Shown here piece after piece: positions 46,271 to 59,203 of a DNA stretch of 64,000 nt; the first letter of the stretch is position 1, and every line of letters starts with the position of its first letter. This DNA comes from Salminus brasiliensis (taxonomy: Eukaryota; Chordata; Actinopteri; Characiformes; Bryconidae): the NCBI RefSeq assembly GCF_030463535.1, contig NC_132893.1, positions 20,134,027 to 20,198,026 of the forward strand, read 5' to 3'. The notes beneath the pieces were generated by a model, which saw only the letters and a list, made by a program, of their open reading frames with translations, did no database searches and was not told where the DNA came from. The translations under genes and the position numbers were made by a program.

Positions 46271-47170
46271 CAGCGCCTCTCTCAAACGTAAAGCAACCAC
46301 AGGTCTAGCGTCTTTGCTGGCTGGTTGATGTGTAGCTCCACACATGTTTCTCATTTTTCTCCTCTAAACTGTAAACTTTCCATCTCCAGTGTCTGATTCC
46401 AACAGCTACTTTCCCCTGTGCTAATACTGGCACATGTTTTATTTTCCCCCAGAAATCAGTTTTCTGCTATATCGTAAGAAGGCAGGGTTAAACTTAGGAA
46501 TGAAATGATTGACAGCCTTGGTTGGAAGACCGTGTCTGTAGGACCTGTTGAAACATTACATTTACCAGACAAACTGGGTGTCCAGGGTAAAATCTGTGTT
46601 GCTTCTGTGCTGAAAGCTCAATGAAGGCGGTCTGATGCTGTGTCCAAATGCTCTCGGAAACTGGGAAACTGTTTGTAGCACTTGTAAACTGCACTCAAAC
46701 AGACCATGAAGTCTTATTTACAAGTGGGAAACTATAGTGAGACTTCTAGATAATATGCGCATTAACAAGATTTGCCGTATAGTGCGACCTTTTATCTTTT
46801 CCATGTTTTTGAATTCAGTTTTTAATCATTTTTACGTGCAGCTGACTAACTTTATATATACAATATAAAATTACAAGTATATATATATACAACTATCATA
46901 TGAGCACTGGAACGCAGCATAAGACACATTCGGTCTAGGAGAAGTGGGCGGGTCTATCAAATATGTAGGTGAGTCTGGCTACAGACTCTGGTTGCAAATT
47001 TGACAACATGGCAGACAGTTTCGGCTTCCTTTCTATAGAACGGAAGGGAATGGAACCACGGCGTCCATGTTTTCTACAGTCATTGCTGTAAAATATTGTT
47101 GAAACTTTGAGAAAGCTCTGCTTGCTTCCACACTTTTGGCCTGTAGTGTTGAACAGTTGAAACATACATC
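46271..47170. other. Intergenic DNA, nothing recognised
   Basis: No supported gene or element. An AT-rich stretch with TATA tracts lies at 46850-46890. Confidence 0.45.
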
Positions 47171-47565
47171 CACTGCCCAATTTATTAGAAACACCTAACT
47201 TGTAGCTCCACCTTGCTGGTGTGCAGTTAGAGACTGTAGCCCATTTGACTATAACCACAGTTTGTGTTACCCATCCTCTTTTCCCCTTTTTTTAGGGATT
47301 AGTTTCTGAGCACAGAGACACTCTTGACTGGACATGTATGGAGTTGACCACTCTTAACCCAGCAGTGACACTGATGAAAGGTATGTGGAAAACCTGTGCT
47401 GGCCATCAGTGGTCGCCTGGTCAAAAAACTGGCCATTATATGGATAGAGGGTGGCTAATAATGTGCAAAATGGGTTAGTCAGTGACTGTACACCTTATAA
47501 GGAATTTCATAAAGTGACCAGTGAGTAAAAAATCAAGGCAGGTGCTTCTAATGAAGTGGACAATG
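47171..47565. mobile_element. MITE with TTTATTAGAA-type inverted ends
   Basis: The left end CACTGCCCAATTTATTAGAA pairs with the right end, which on the reverse strand reads CATTGTCCACTTCATTAGAA. This gives a 395-bp element of a type frequent in fish (interior words ctaataatgtgcaaaatggg and agtcagtgactgtacacc). It is non-coding. It lies downstream of rab38 on that gene's strand and supplies an AATAAA (TTTATT at 47181-47186 on the + strand), about 735 bases after the rab38 stop. Confidence 0.7.
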
Positions 47566-47671
47566 TTTACATTCTGCTCGTGCAAACACAGACTTGCACA
47601 TAAATAACCAAGAACACTGAAATCACTGAAGTACCTATTCATACATAATTGGACTCCTTTTTGTGTTCCAT

Positions 47672-47752
47672 TTATCCACACACATCCACCCACACACTCA
47701 CACACACAGACACACATGCACGCACACACACACACCCACACATACACACAAA
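47672..47752. repeat. (CA)n imperfect microsatellite
   Basis: About 80 bases of CA-rich text with CAT, CAC and CAG interruptions, ~165 bases beyond the rab38 stop codon and so probably within its 3' UTR. Confidence 0.9.
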
Positions 47753-47916
47753 TGGACACATATATACACAGTGGTCCTTGCTGTCCTGTTTGGGTCTTGT
47801 GTGAACAGAGAGAATGTAGGCAGAAGGGAAACAGGCAGTGAATCCCTCAGTCCTGCCATTGTCCTCTGCTGTTCTTGGCTGTTCTTGGCTGTTCTTTGGT
47901 GCGGTTTCCTCTTCTG

Positions 47917-48069
47917 CTAGGGCTTAAAACACCCGGAGCAGCTCATCTCTTTGGTCGGGGCCAGCTGGGGCGAGATGGTGTCCGGAACCACGGATTTGAG
48001 GATATCGTTCTCACTAGCAATGATGTGTTTTACCAGGAAGTTTGCAGCTTCGTTGATATTGACATTTTC
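47917..48069 (-). CDS. rab38: rab38 exon 3 (residues 161-210, stop)
   Basis: The exon follows an acceptor TGTAG and encodes ENVNINEAANFLVKHIIASE, the variable tail and the prenylation motif CSGC, then FKP and TAG at 47917-47919. No open frame from this exon appears in a simple start-to-stop scan because it lacks an early ATG; it was found by reading the reverse strand. Confidence 0.94.
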   Translation of the reverse strand, partial: ENVNINEAANFLVKHIIASENDILKSVVPDTISPQLAPTKEMSCSGCFKP

Positions 48070-51000
48070 CTACAACAGTGAGGGAGAAAGAGCGTGAGAC
48101 AGCTGACCAAAGAAATACCTTTACATAATAAGGCCAAAAGATTCTTTTTAAAGGAAATTAACATAAAGAGAACAATTTTATTGGTCCATTTATAAACCAT
48201 TCACACAATGTAAAGGTCAGCTGCTGTGTATACATACATGCTACATGAATGAATATATGGTTTACTTCTCATGCCATAGAATATTTTCTGCAATTTAGCT
48301 CTTAGTCACAGTTACAATCTAAATGATTCAATCCTAATTGCAAATGAGGTTTATTAGCAAAATGAAGAAGCTTTTAGCTGTTTGCAGTAAACCAATAAAA
48401 CAAGACCAATATACACATCTAAACACAGCTAATAGAACAAGTGCTTTCTCCAAATTCAACACAAAATGCCACTGCAGTCTCAGAATTAATGCCCCTTCAT
48501 GACAAGCATCTTTAGTATTTGGTAGAGCACCCTTTTGCTGTTATTGCTGCTAAATGTGATGCATATACAGACACCAGTTTCTGGCAGCATCCCTGAGGAA
48601 TCTTAGCCCTGTTCCTTATGGATTTTCTGTGGGGTTCTCGTCAGGCAACTGTGACAGTGCCTGCGGCTACCAAATCAAGCAGCAGATCATCTTTTTGCCA
48701 CCTGCCTCCTCAGGAATATGGTGGCAGCTAGTCATACCTTCCTTTCTCTGCCATGTCCAGGTAGTGTAGCCAGTGTTCTCTAAACTTTAAACTTATGAAC
48801 TCTGCTTTCAGCTGTATCTCTAGAAACAGTCAATGCCATTGCTCTCTTTTCGTATCCTTGTCCTTGTTTATACAAGACAGTGATCTCTTTTTCAGAAATA
48901 TTTCGACATATTTCTAACATGCATTCAAACATCACAGTCGACACACCCCTAGCCAAACAAACCTAATGCAACTCATGAAGCCCTTGATTCGCCACCTGAT
49001 TTGCAAATGTGTGCTCTTAGAAGGGATATATAATTGAATAATTCTGAGACTGCAGTCGTCATTAAAAGTGACATGTTGTGTTGAATTTGTAGAAAGCAAG
49101 TTATATTACTTGTTTTGAGCTTTTTAATTTGTTCTTTTTTGATTGGTTTATTGCAAACAGCTCAAAGAAAAAGCTAATTTGCAGTGGGTTTGAATAATTT
49201 AATGCTTCAGAATTAAATTAAACATATTTGAAAGTTTAAGATGATGAAAAAATATTACTAAAACATAATTAGAATGTAGCCTGAGAAGCTAATTAGGTGG
49301 ATCCTGCTTGATTTGGCAGCAATGTTGCTGGCGCTGTTTGAATGTGTTAAGAGAGGAAATAGCCTTTGCATACACATGGACACAACATAAGTGGTGAAGT
49401 AGTCATATTTTACAATCTATATAATTATGATTTTTAGGTCATTGGCTTTCAATAGCTTTCTACCACACTAAACGCAGCAGTATCCCACTGCAGCAAGCAT
49501 GCTATACAAGTAGTAGGAAACTCATTTGCACTGTTCTAGGCCTGTACCTGGTACTCATCAATTCATTTATGGATTCTGTAATGCAAACCACAGCAAGTGT
49601 ACTAGAATTCACACACCTAATTTAATCTGTTTACTGGCTGGGTAACCTCCTACATTAATACCATATTTGTTGTACCTAGCAGATGAGATTTAGTTATAGA
49701 AACAGCTGTTGGGCTACACTAGTTCCTCCGGCCATAATGTCAGGTTTAAGATGTCATACAAAACAGCTTCAGCTAAAATCATGTCTCAGCTACTGTACGT
49801 CAAATTAAACCACCTGTTTCAGAACCGAATTGATGGCTGAAAGTACTGCTGCACTCCTAGTGCATGGCACTAATCATGTGATCCTTGGCATCCTTGGCAA
49901 TGTCATGTTTGGAGATGTGGTCCAAACACGTTATGTAAATCAAGTCACATGCAGCATCATACCAGTCACATTGCTCTATGACTTTACGACCTTATGGATA
50001 GCTGAATTTTAGTGACTGGAATCTAGAAATGAGGCGTTTCCAGTTTGCGGGTTTAGAAAAAGTAGTGCATGCTCAAAATTTTCTGACCAATTATACGCAT
50101 AAAAGTGCACCGAACAGCATGGGGCGGTACAAGCACTCACCCACGGCACTAGTATCTGATTGTTTCCACCACTTTTGATCATAAGCCGATAGCAGGCCTT
50201 TCTTTGATCTCCGCTCTCCCAGAACTAGGTCGGGAGTCATTGTGAATTATTAAAAGGCGTGGAATTGTACCAGGCGAGGGTACATTTAAAACAGTTCGGG
50301 CTCCCCGCTTTGCGGCATGATGAACGGAACAAAGGTGTTGAATTGAAACAAATAAATAATGAAATAAATAAGCTCATCCTTTTAGAACGTCTTCATTAGA
50401 TTTAATGAGAGAGCCCTCGAGTGAGCGCTGGACCTGTTCCCTGTCCCTAGGCAACTGGTCGGTGTGACTGTCAGGTGTAATTAGGTCCTGAATATTCATG
50501 GGCATTTAATTAGAGGTCTTCAAACGTAGCTCATAATGCATGTTTCCTCATGATCCCCTGGTCCTGGGCACCTGACATCTCATTAGGGCCTGAGCTGACT
50601 ACATGGGGTTCATTAGCCTTTCCTGATGTGAGACCTATTTCTGTGTGGGAGACTGAACAGATGAATAGTCAGATAAAAAAAAAAAATTCTAGATCTAGAA
50701 CACTGAAACTGTCCGCCACGATGTTCCTTATGAATATGGCATAATTGCCTAATGCTTCACACTACAACCAATGATGTACGCTGCATGTCCAAATGTTTGT
50801 GGACACCCCTTTTAATAAATGCATTTAACTATTTTAAGTTGCACCCATTGCTGATACAGATGTGCACACACAGACACACGCAGCTTGTCTAGTAGAGATG
50901 TATAGCCAATAGAATAAGACTCTCTGGAGTAGATAAACATTAATCTATTGGCTGTTTGCTATTGGCTAATTCAAAGCATAGGCTAGAGGGGTGTAAAGCC

Positions 51001-54000
51001 CCCTAGCATTGAGCTGTGGAGCAGTGAAACTGTGATCTCTGGAATGATGGTGCTCCGTCCAATATGGGGATGACGTGGGTTGGTGATCATCCAACATCCT
51101 GACCTCACTAACACCCTTGTCACTGAATGCATTTAAATCCTTATAGCAGTGCTCCAAAATCTGGTAGAAAGCAGTAGAGACTGTTACTCCAACAAATGCA
51201 GGATAAACCCTTTGGATTCAGAAGCTGTGAATTATCAATGAGCAGATGTCCCAATATTTTTGTCTATATGGTGTAGTTATCTTTACTTACCAGAACATGA
51301 AATATCGTCAGATTTTACTAGATCGAACATGTGTTGTACAGTATTAATGATAATACTGAAAGAAACGAGTGGCACAGGCAGGTGGCATGAGAATGCCAAT
51401 TCAAGAAGGAGACAGAAAAAAAGCTTTGGCTTTTTGTACCACACATCATGAAGATTTCCCATCTATTTTCAAGCATATAAATTCAGTCTATATGGTCTGT
51501 GCACAGCAGTGAGGAACATGCAGGAAGTAGTTGTTAGTTAGTGTAGCTCAGTGGGTACAGCATCACCTGTTCTGTGGCAGACCAGGGTTTATGAGTAATG
51601 AAACAATTGAATTTTGGGAGGAGGAACATGCCTGAAGCCACTCCTCCCTAATCTAACGTCCTATACATTCCATCCTGACCTTGTCCACACGTCTATAACA
51701 AGTCTGCACAACCCTCCACCACTCCATCACCGCCCCTTTAACCCTGTCATCTATGATTCCTGACTTAACACATCAGGAGGTGACTTGGTTTCCTACCACA
51801 AAGCAAACGCCACTTTAGCCTCAGCCCAAACTCTCTCCCCTCTCTCACAGTCTTCTCCAAAATCATCCTAAGATGAAGGCCTGATCCAATGCGTGTACAT
51901 TTATCAACATCCCATAGAACAAATCTGTAACTTGGGAGGTAAGTGAAGATGCCTCACTTTCTGTTGCTCCATTTAATATGGAACAGTCCATATTCAATCT
52001 CAGCACAAGGACAATGAGATTCATCTGAAAGCCCACCAGATAGAGAAGAACCAATCACCTGTTTTTGCCAGCAGTATGTCAAAATTAACAATAATGTCTG
52101 TATTAATTAGCAGCGCATCTTACCTAAATGATGTGCCTGTATTATTAATAGAAACACAAATATCTGATCTGATTAGAAGATGATTTAAATATTAAAATAC
52201 TGGCTTATTTTCTTTAAAAAGTGTCTCCTGCCATTTGCTGCATGGACTGATTATTACATTTAGATTTACATTTAGTGCTGTAGCTGGTGGGAATGGGCTT
52301 GATGAAATTTGGAAGAATTTTCTGCTCTGTGCTTTGGTAAATCTATTGTTGGTAACTGGCTATAATATAATGAAAAAAAAAAAAACAACAAGTAGAGATT
52401 GCAGATCAGTATTGATGGGCATCAGTGTCAGGCAGATAACAGCAGAAAATGCTGGATCAGATATTGGAAGAAAAAAAGCATGAATGCAATCCAATCCTGT
52501 GAGCAATCTAACCTGAAACAACAAACACTCTCACTGTGTGATGCTGTAAGCTGTCTGTTATTTCTTATGGGGTTGTAGCATGTTTGAGTACTTGTGGTAT
52601 AATAACCTACTCTTAGAAGCTTAACTTGGGTGAAGTTAAGCTTAGCGGATTTTAATATTTGTATTGAAAAAGAAAAGGTTGGCATTGCCATCACACTAAC
52701 AAACCTAGGTATAAAATTAATAACAAGCGTCTAATGAATCTAGTTATAAAAAAATGTAAGCATTAAACACAAGTAGATCTTACAGAGTTTTGTTAGACGT
52801 TTTTGTAATTGGAAGCTCAATAAAGATTCTTCTACCTAGCAATGTAGCTTGTCAACAGTAGGCTATGACTACCAAACAAAATGACTGTCAAACTTCATTC
52901 TGTGATGAGATGATTGTAACAACTCGACACATTACTGAGGAATTCAACTGAAGTGTGCAGTCAAATGTGATCTTCTTCAGTATTGTACGATAGCTTGTGG
53001 CTTTTTTTTCAGTCAGGTTTCAAAATCTATCCATTTAAAAAACATCTTACCTTAGCTGAGGTTTCAAACCATCCAACAATTCCATTCTCTTGGCAGAACT
53101 GGTCCATCTTGAGGCCGTTATTAGTCACAACGTCTCTGCTTTGGTCACACTTGTTGGCCAGCAGCACAGTGGCAATGCTTTTGCCATTGGCCAGCGTCAA
53201 TTTAGAGTCCAGATCCTCCTTCCATTTGGTGACTGCTTCTAAGGTCGTGGGCCTGGTGACATCGAAAACAATGAACGCCCCCATGGCCTCTCTGTAGTAA
53301 ACTCGTGTCATGTTCCCAAAGCGCTCCTGGCCTTCCCCCCAGCAGGGAAAGAGACAAAAGAGAAAAGGTAGACAGAGCGTTAAACTAGATTACAGTAGCT
53401 TAGCTAATGTTGCAGATACAGCTATTTTGATAACTACACACTAACTCAAAAGTTTCCAACTCTTTGGTTCTTAGGTATTCCCTGCCCTGCTCAGGTTTTT
53501 GTCTCACTGCCCCAGCATACACATAAACTCAGGAAGGGCTTGTTAATTAGATGATTAGTTGGATCAGATGTTTTGGGAGCAGGACAAAACACTAGGAGAT
53601 ACAGAACATGACTTGCAGATAGGAGCCATTTAACAAATCAATCATTAGTATCATCATCAATTATGTCTCCAGTTTGGCTGGACATTGACAAAATCAGAAA
53701 CATTTCTGTATATACAGTTGAGGTCAAAAGTTTACCCTGGCATACCCTGGCGGAGTGTCCTGTATGTCAGCTAATGTTATTTGTAGGTTTTTCTTTGCAT
53801 CCCAAACTAAACAGAATCCCTCATTTTCCACTTCTTAATTAGAGTTTAAACACTTCTGATAGGCATTCTCAATTCATTGAATATCTTTTTAGATCATTTT
53901 TCTGTTTTATGTTCAGCTATGTTCTCCTCCTTTACAAATTCTTTTGCTTTCCCCATATCTCATAATCCAACAACATCATGAAACATGCAGGGGTCTGTCA

Positions 54001-57000
54001 TTTAAACCTGTATGTGTTAACTTAAATGTGTGTATCTTATCATGCCAAAACATCCACAGTTTGTAAATGTTTGATCAGGGTCATTTGGGTAATTTCTGTT
54101 GTCATTATGATTTAAAAAGGGCAAAAACAATTGTGTAGTAATAAATGGCTTGAACCCACCACTAACCATGAATAAAAGAAAAGCTGTTATATTCTCATTA
54201 TTATATGTAAAAAATCACAACTAGGCACAAATGTATAATTATTATTGTTGCTGTCGCACAAAAAACCTTCTCAAATATTTAATTCGGCAGTTGTATCAAG
54301 ATTACATGATGAATGGACCAATAGAAATGCTCCAAAATGACAGTATAAAATCTTTTTACCCCGACTTACCTTTTTTTCCTTCTCCTGAAAAATTGTAATT
54401 TCAGAGATACAAGGTTTTGTGTGACATCAATGTTATGCATGTTGTATTTAATGTCTATAAGAATTGATGTTACTGTTATTGTTATTGTATCATTGTTTTA
54501 ACTCAGTTGAAGCAAATATCTCACTGGAGATACACTCAGACTTGGGCAATATTCCCTTTATAGCTGCCTTTATTGTTGGGTGTACTGTGCTACTTTCTGA
54601 GTGAGATTGCAGACTGCAGAATGCAACTGATGTATGACACGTGCTACTCATGAATTTCCTTGTTAACAATTGTGGACTTTATTAGATCATACTCTTTAAA
54701 TATCAAATAAATAAACAGGATCATAGAACACATTTTACCAATGAATTTAATGGCAAATATCCACTCAGAAGGGGTTGAAATACTGAAATATTAATGTTTG
54801 TCTAGGTCCATACAACCAAGGTAACATGTCTATTGGCTTGTGTTTTATAAGCTTGACAAAAAACCTTCTGCAGCCAATCAACAACATAATAATGTGTGCT
54901 ATCATATTCTTTGTCTTTTTTGACAAACTTTTGACATTTATGGCCTTTACGTAAGGCCTAGCTTTAACAGCCACGGTTTGCCAGTAGGGCCTCTTATCAT
55001 CCAATCATCATGTTTATGTCATTAATGAGATCTAATCCTTCCTCATCTCTATAAATGTTGAGTAAGACATCATTGTAGCCTATCTGATCTGCTTATCTTG
55101 CTAATCTTGCCACTCATTTGTTCAAACTGGCTAGTTCCAGTGTTTTCATAGTGATTAGCTTGTGCTGATAAGGTTTACATTACCATAAAGATGACTTGAC
55201 TGGGATGATAGTATCAGACAATATCCTGTCATTATTTTAAAACAACACAATGCAGATTGGAAGCAATCTTAAAGGTATTAAAATTGTATTTAATTAAAAT
55301 TTAATGTGATTTGTTTAACTACTCTACACTACAGTTGGAAAGCCCTTAGTTTTACAATTATTAACAATTACATTATGCCACTTACTTGCTCCTTTTTAGA
55401 AGCCATATATTAAAAGTCACGTGAGTATCATTATACCCCAAGATTCAATTTCCCAAAATCAATGACTGACGACTAAAGAAAACAAGCAAATAAGTTCAGA
55501 GGCCCCAAGCTGCACAACGCTGCCCAGCTATTTTTGGTCATTATTAAGATTGCTAACAAGAGGATGTTTCTGAATGCAGTCAGCTAGTTACGGTTCAAGA
55601 AAGGACAGAGTCTGGAGGATTTCTGGCAGTCTAGTTCAGCTATGTGACAGCTATGAGACAGTGAAACTGCTGCTTAGTCTGCAAATAAGCACAGAAGTCA
55701 GCAATGCAGTGATAATTAAAAAAGTGTCCAGCAATGAAGAGTAGTTGGATTCAATTTAGTCTGAAGCTCCCAAATAGTCTAAAAAGCTAAAGCCTATACT
55801 TTTACAAACAAAAGTTCCTAAATAGTTCTGTGCTTAGACATGCGATTCTAGGAAACACATCTAATGACTGTATAGAACTTTGGAAGGGTTCTTCACACTT
55901 TCAGAACTCATTTACAGAAATAAAAATTTACTGAAAGTTCTATTGGGTAGTGGTTCTTATATAGCATCATTCAAAGGGCATTCAGGAAACTTGGAGCACT
56001 TTTGTTTGGTACTGACCACTGTATAACCCAGGAACACCCCACAACACCTGCCAGATGCTTTAACTTAGTCATCTATCCATCACAATTTGGTTCTTGCCAA
56101 AGTGGCTCATATTCTTACACTTGCCCATTTTTTCTGCTTCCGGCGCATCAACTTCACAACCTGACTGTTGTTGCTCAACTACTGCTCAGAACCAGATCAT
56201 CAATGTTATTCAGTTCACCCGTCAGGGGTATTAATGTTATGGCTGATCAGTGTATATTCATTTTCAGGTAGAATATTTGACACAAAATAAAAATCTATAC
56301 ATTTAGTCTTTGTTGGATCACGTACATATCAAGTCAGTTTAATGCAGAGTTAAATATGAATAATGTGATGCAGATGATTTAAAATGCAGCACAATTTGTT
56401 CATGTATGATCAACTTGACACTTTTGAATCATGAATCGTTGAATCATGAAACACCTGTTGTTGTTTTTTTTTTTTAAATAGCTTTCATAGAAGATAGCTT
56501 TCATTGCTTCATATTTTCATACTCATTGAATCAGTCCTAATTGATCTAAAGTTACACATATACTTGTATATTCCATACTTTTGAACAGTGATCCCAAACT
56601 TTTGAATGGTAGTATAAGCTCTTTATTTGTATGCCGTCTCCACCAGTGGTCTCTGTCCCTGCATTCTACTCTAACAGGGTGGAACTCTTTTATGTGTTAC
56701 TCATTTTTTAAAGGAATTTCCTCCAATGTGAAGAACCCTTCAACAAGGCCAAGCACCATATATGCATGCATATGTTTCCATGAGTTTTCATAGTTCTACA
56801 TGGATATATTTCTGGAGCTTTATAGGTTTGAGCACCTTGATTTGGACAAAGTGGATCAAATTGGCACCACAAAACTACTCTGGGCTCCAGAGTCCAAATT
56901 ATAGCCCAGTCATCAGTCATATTTATGAAAAGTTCACACCAAATTTGTAGTGCTACTAAAAATAATGAGCAATTTGTTGATGTTTCTGACCTCTAGACAT

Positions 57001-57318
57001 GTTTTCTGTATGGCCTACATTCATAATAAATGTGCTGGATATTTAACAACCAGCTGGTGGTAGTACTGCTACCACCTATTGTAACATAGTGCAGTATCTT
57101 AAACCCCTCTTTTCATGGAGATCTGGAGGTCTTTTCTAGGGGGCGGCAGATGCAGCTTGGATAGGAATGAAGCCCAGTCTTTTCTGTGGTTTGTTTACAC
57201 CGATTTTTTCCACAATGACTCCCCTGTGATTTGCCTCTAAATCTTACTCACATGAGACCAGTTCTCATATGATTGCACGCATACCTTCCACGTGGGGAAG
57301 TGAGTCTGGGTTCTGAGC

Positions 57319-57410
<92 letters not shown>

Positions 57411-59159
57411 CAGAGGTGGGTGGCTGCCGTGCATAACACGTGAGACTGGATCTGGATGATTAAAATGGCATTCTGGAGGAGGAAGGCACCAGTAGTCTGA
57501 GGATTCCTTTACCTGGTGATTCACGTCGGAATGTCAAATAAAGCTGCTCTTTATTAGTCTAGAACTGCAGTCGCCATGCAAATCAAACTGCACAGCATGC
57601 TAATTTGACGAGGAAGGTGCACAGACAAGCTCATTAGCATATCTAACGCAACAGCTGAAGAGTTATACAGTAGGGGATGTGTCTTAAGCTCCGGGAAACT
57701 TCAGCATGAGGCATAATCCATTCTGTATTAGCTGAAAACACAGTGTGATGAATGTTATACCGTTATATATACGGCTATATTGCATTTCTCACTGCTAATC
57801 TTACCTTCAGAACATGGCAAATGATGCGTTTGTTTAAATATGTTAGCCACTGCCATTTCTACCCACTAGTTAAAGAAGAAATTCCACTAATTTGTCAACA
57901 TATCTTAAATAATCCGCATAATTTTAGGGGTAAGAACTAAGGAAGGTAATTCAGAGCGGTTTGGTGTGAAATGCTATTTTCAAGACAAAGTACTGAGTCA
58001 GAATTTCTGTCTCAGAAAAACTGAGTCAAAAGCCTCCCTTACAGACAGCTATTATACGAAATGCTCATTAATACACTGCCTGATGCCTGCCATTTGTTTT
58101 TCATATATTTTATTATAGTCAGTATTACATATCAACACTCAGAACACACTTGTAGGTGGTTTTAATCACCACCACTGTAAAGAAATCCATGGCAGATTTT
58201 CTATGAGAAGAAAATAATACCAAGTTACCCAGGAGAACAAAATTTTACAGTAAATATGAAAATATGTTGAATTTCATTTTTACTTTACTTCACTGGGAGG
58301 GCGAAGCCTAGCCCATGCCCATTCTCTAAGTCACATGACGTGCCACTGAATCTTTTCAAACTGCTACTAACACTGTGTCACTGGACAGCTCGGAGTACTT
58401 TTACTCTTTTCCATCAGCTAAATTGACTACCCACCTAGAGAGAGTGAGGGGAGTTATGGTGTCTTGCACTTAACACTTAGTACTCAGTACTCAGTGGTTT
58501 TACTGGTGATGGACCTATTGATTTTCCAATGATAGGAGGTGAGGTTTGAAATATTTAGTTATCTGTTTAGAGTCTGAAGCCATTAAACATCTGGTTGTTC
58601 AGACAATGATGAGTGTTTTTCATTTTTGGTCCTTCAAATGCTTGTCCTGGAATACCAGTTTCCGCCGCTCTAACGCTCTAAATGTGTAAGACAGTTGTTC
58701 TCTAGGACCTGGACTAAGTACCACTGGTCTAGATCAGTGGTCATCTTGAAGAGTCCAGTTCCTGACTCTACTTAACACATCAGTTTCAGAGTTGACTTGA
58801 TTAATTGGACCTGGTGAGCTGGATTTGGTGTGCATCTGAACATTTCCTAAATAGGACTGGGCTATAATTTGGACTCTGTAATAAAGAGTAGTTTTGTGGT
58901 GCCAGTTTTATCCACTTTGTCAAAATAAGGTGTTCTAGAAATATATCCATGTACTATGAGAAATCAAGGAACCCTTTGCATGAATATATGGCTCTTTGTC
59001 TAGGTGAAAGGTTCCACCCAATAGGGTTCCACTCCCTTTACTGTTTAAAGGCCCATGTTCTGTACTGTATGCAACCCTATTAGAGTAGAATGCAGGAGTA
59101 GAGACCACTGATGGAGACGGCATACAAATAAAAAGCTTATACTATCATTCGAAAGTTTG

Positions 59160-59203
<44 letters not shown>

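Noticed and set aside
51535-51600. tRNA gene
   Set aside because: Only the A-box half is tRNA-like; the B box is broken and no acceptor stem can be formed, so it is a SINE relic.
57056-57076. Short near-palindrome GGTGGTAG-tactg-CTACCACC
   Set aside because: Eight-base arms are expected by chance in 64 kb and no further structure supports a function.
57237-57524. Open frames rich in Thr-His and Ser-Leu
   Set aside because: They are translations of the GT/GA microsatellite.
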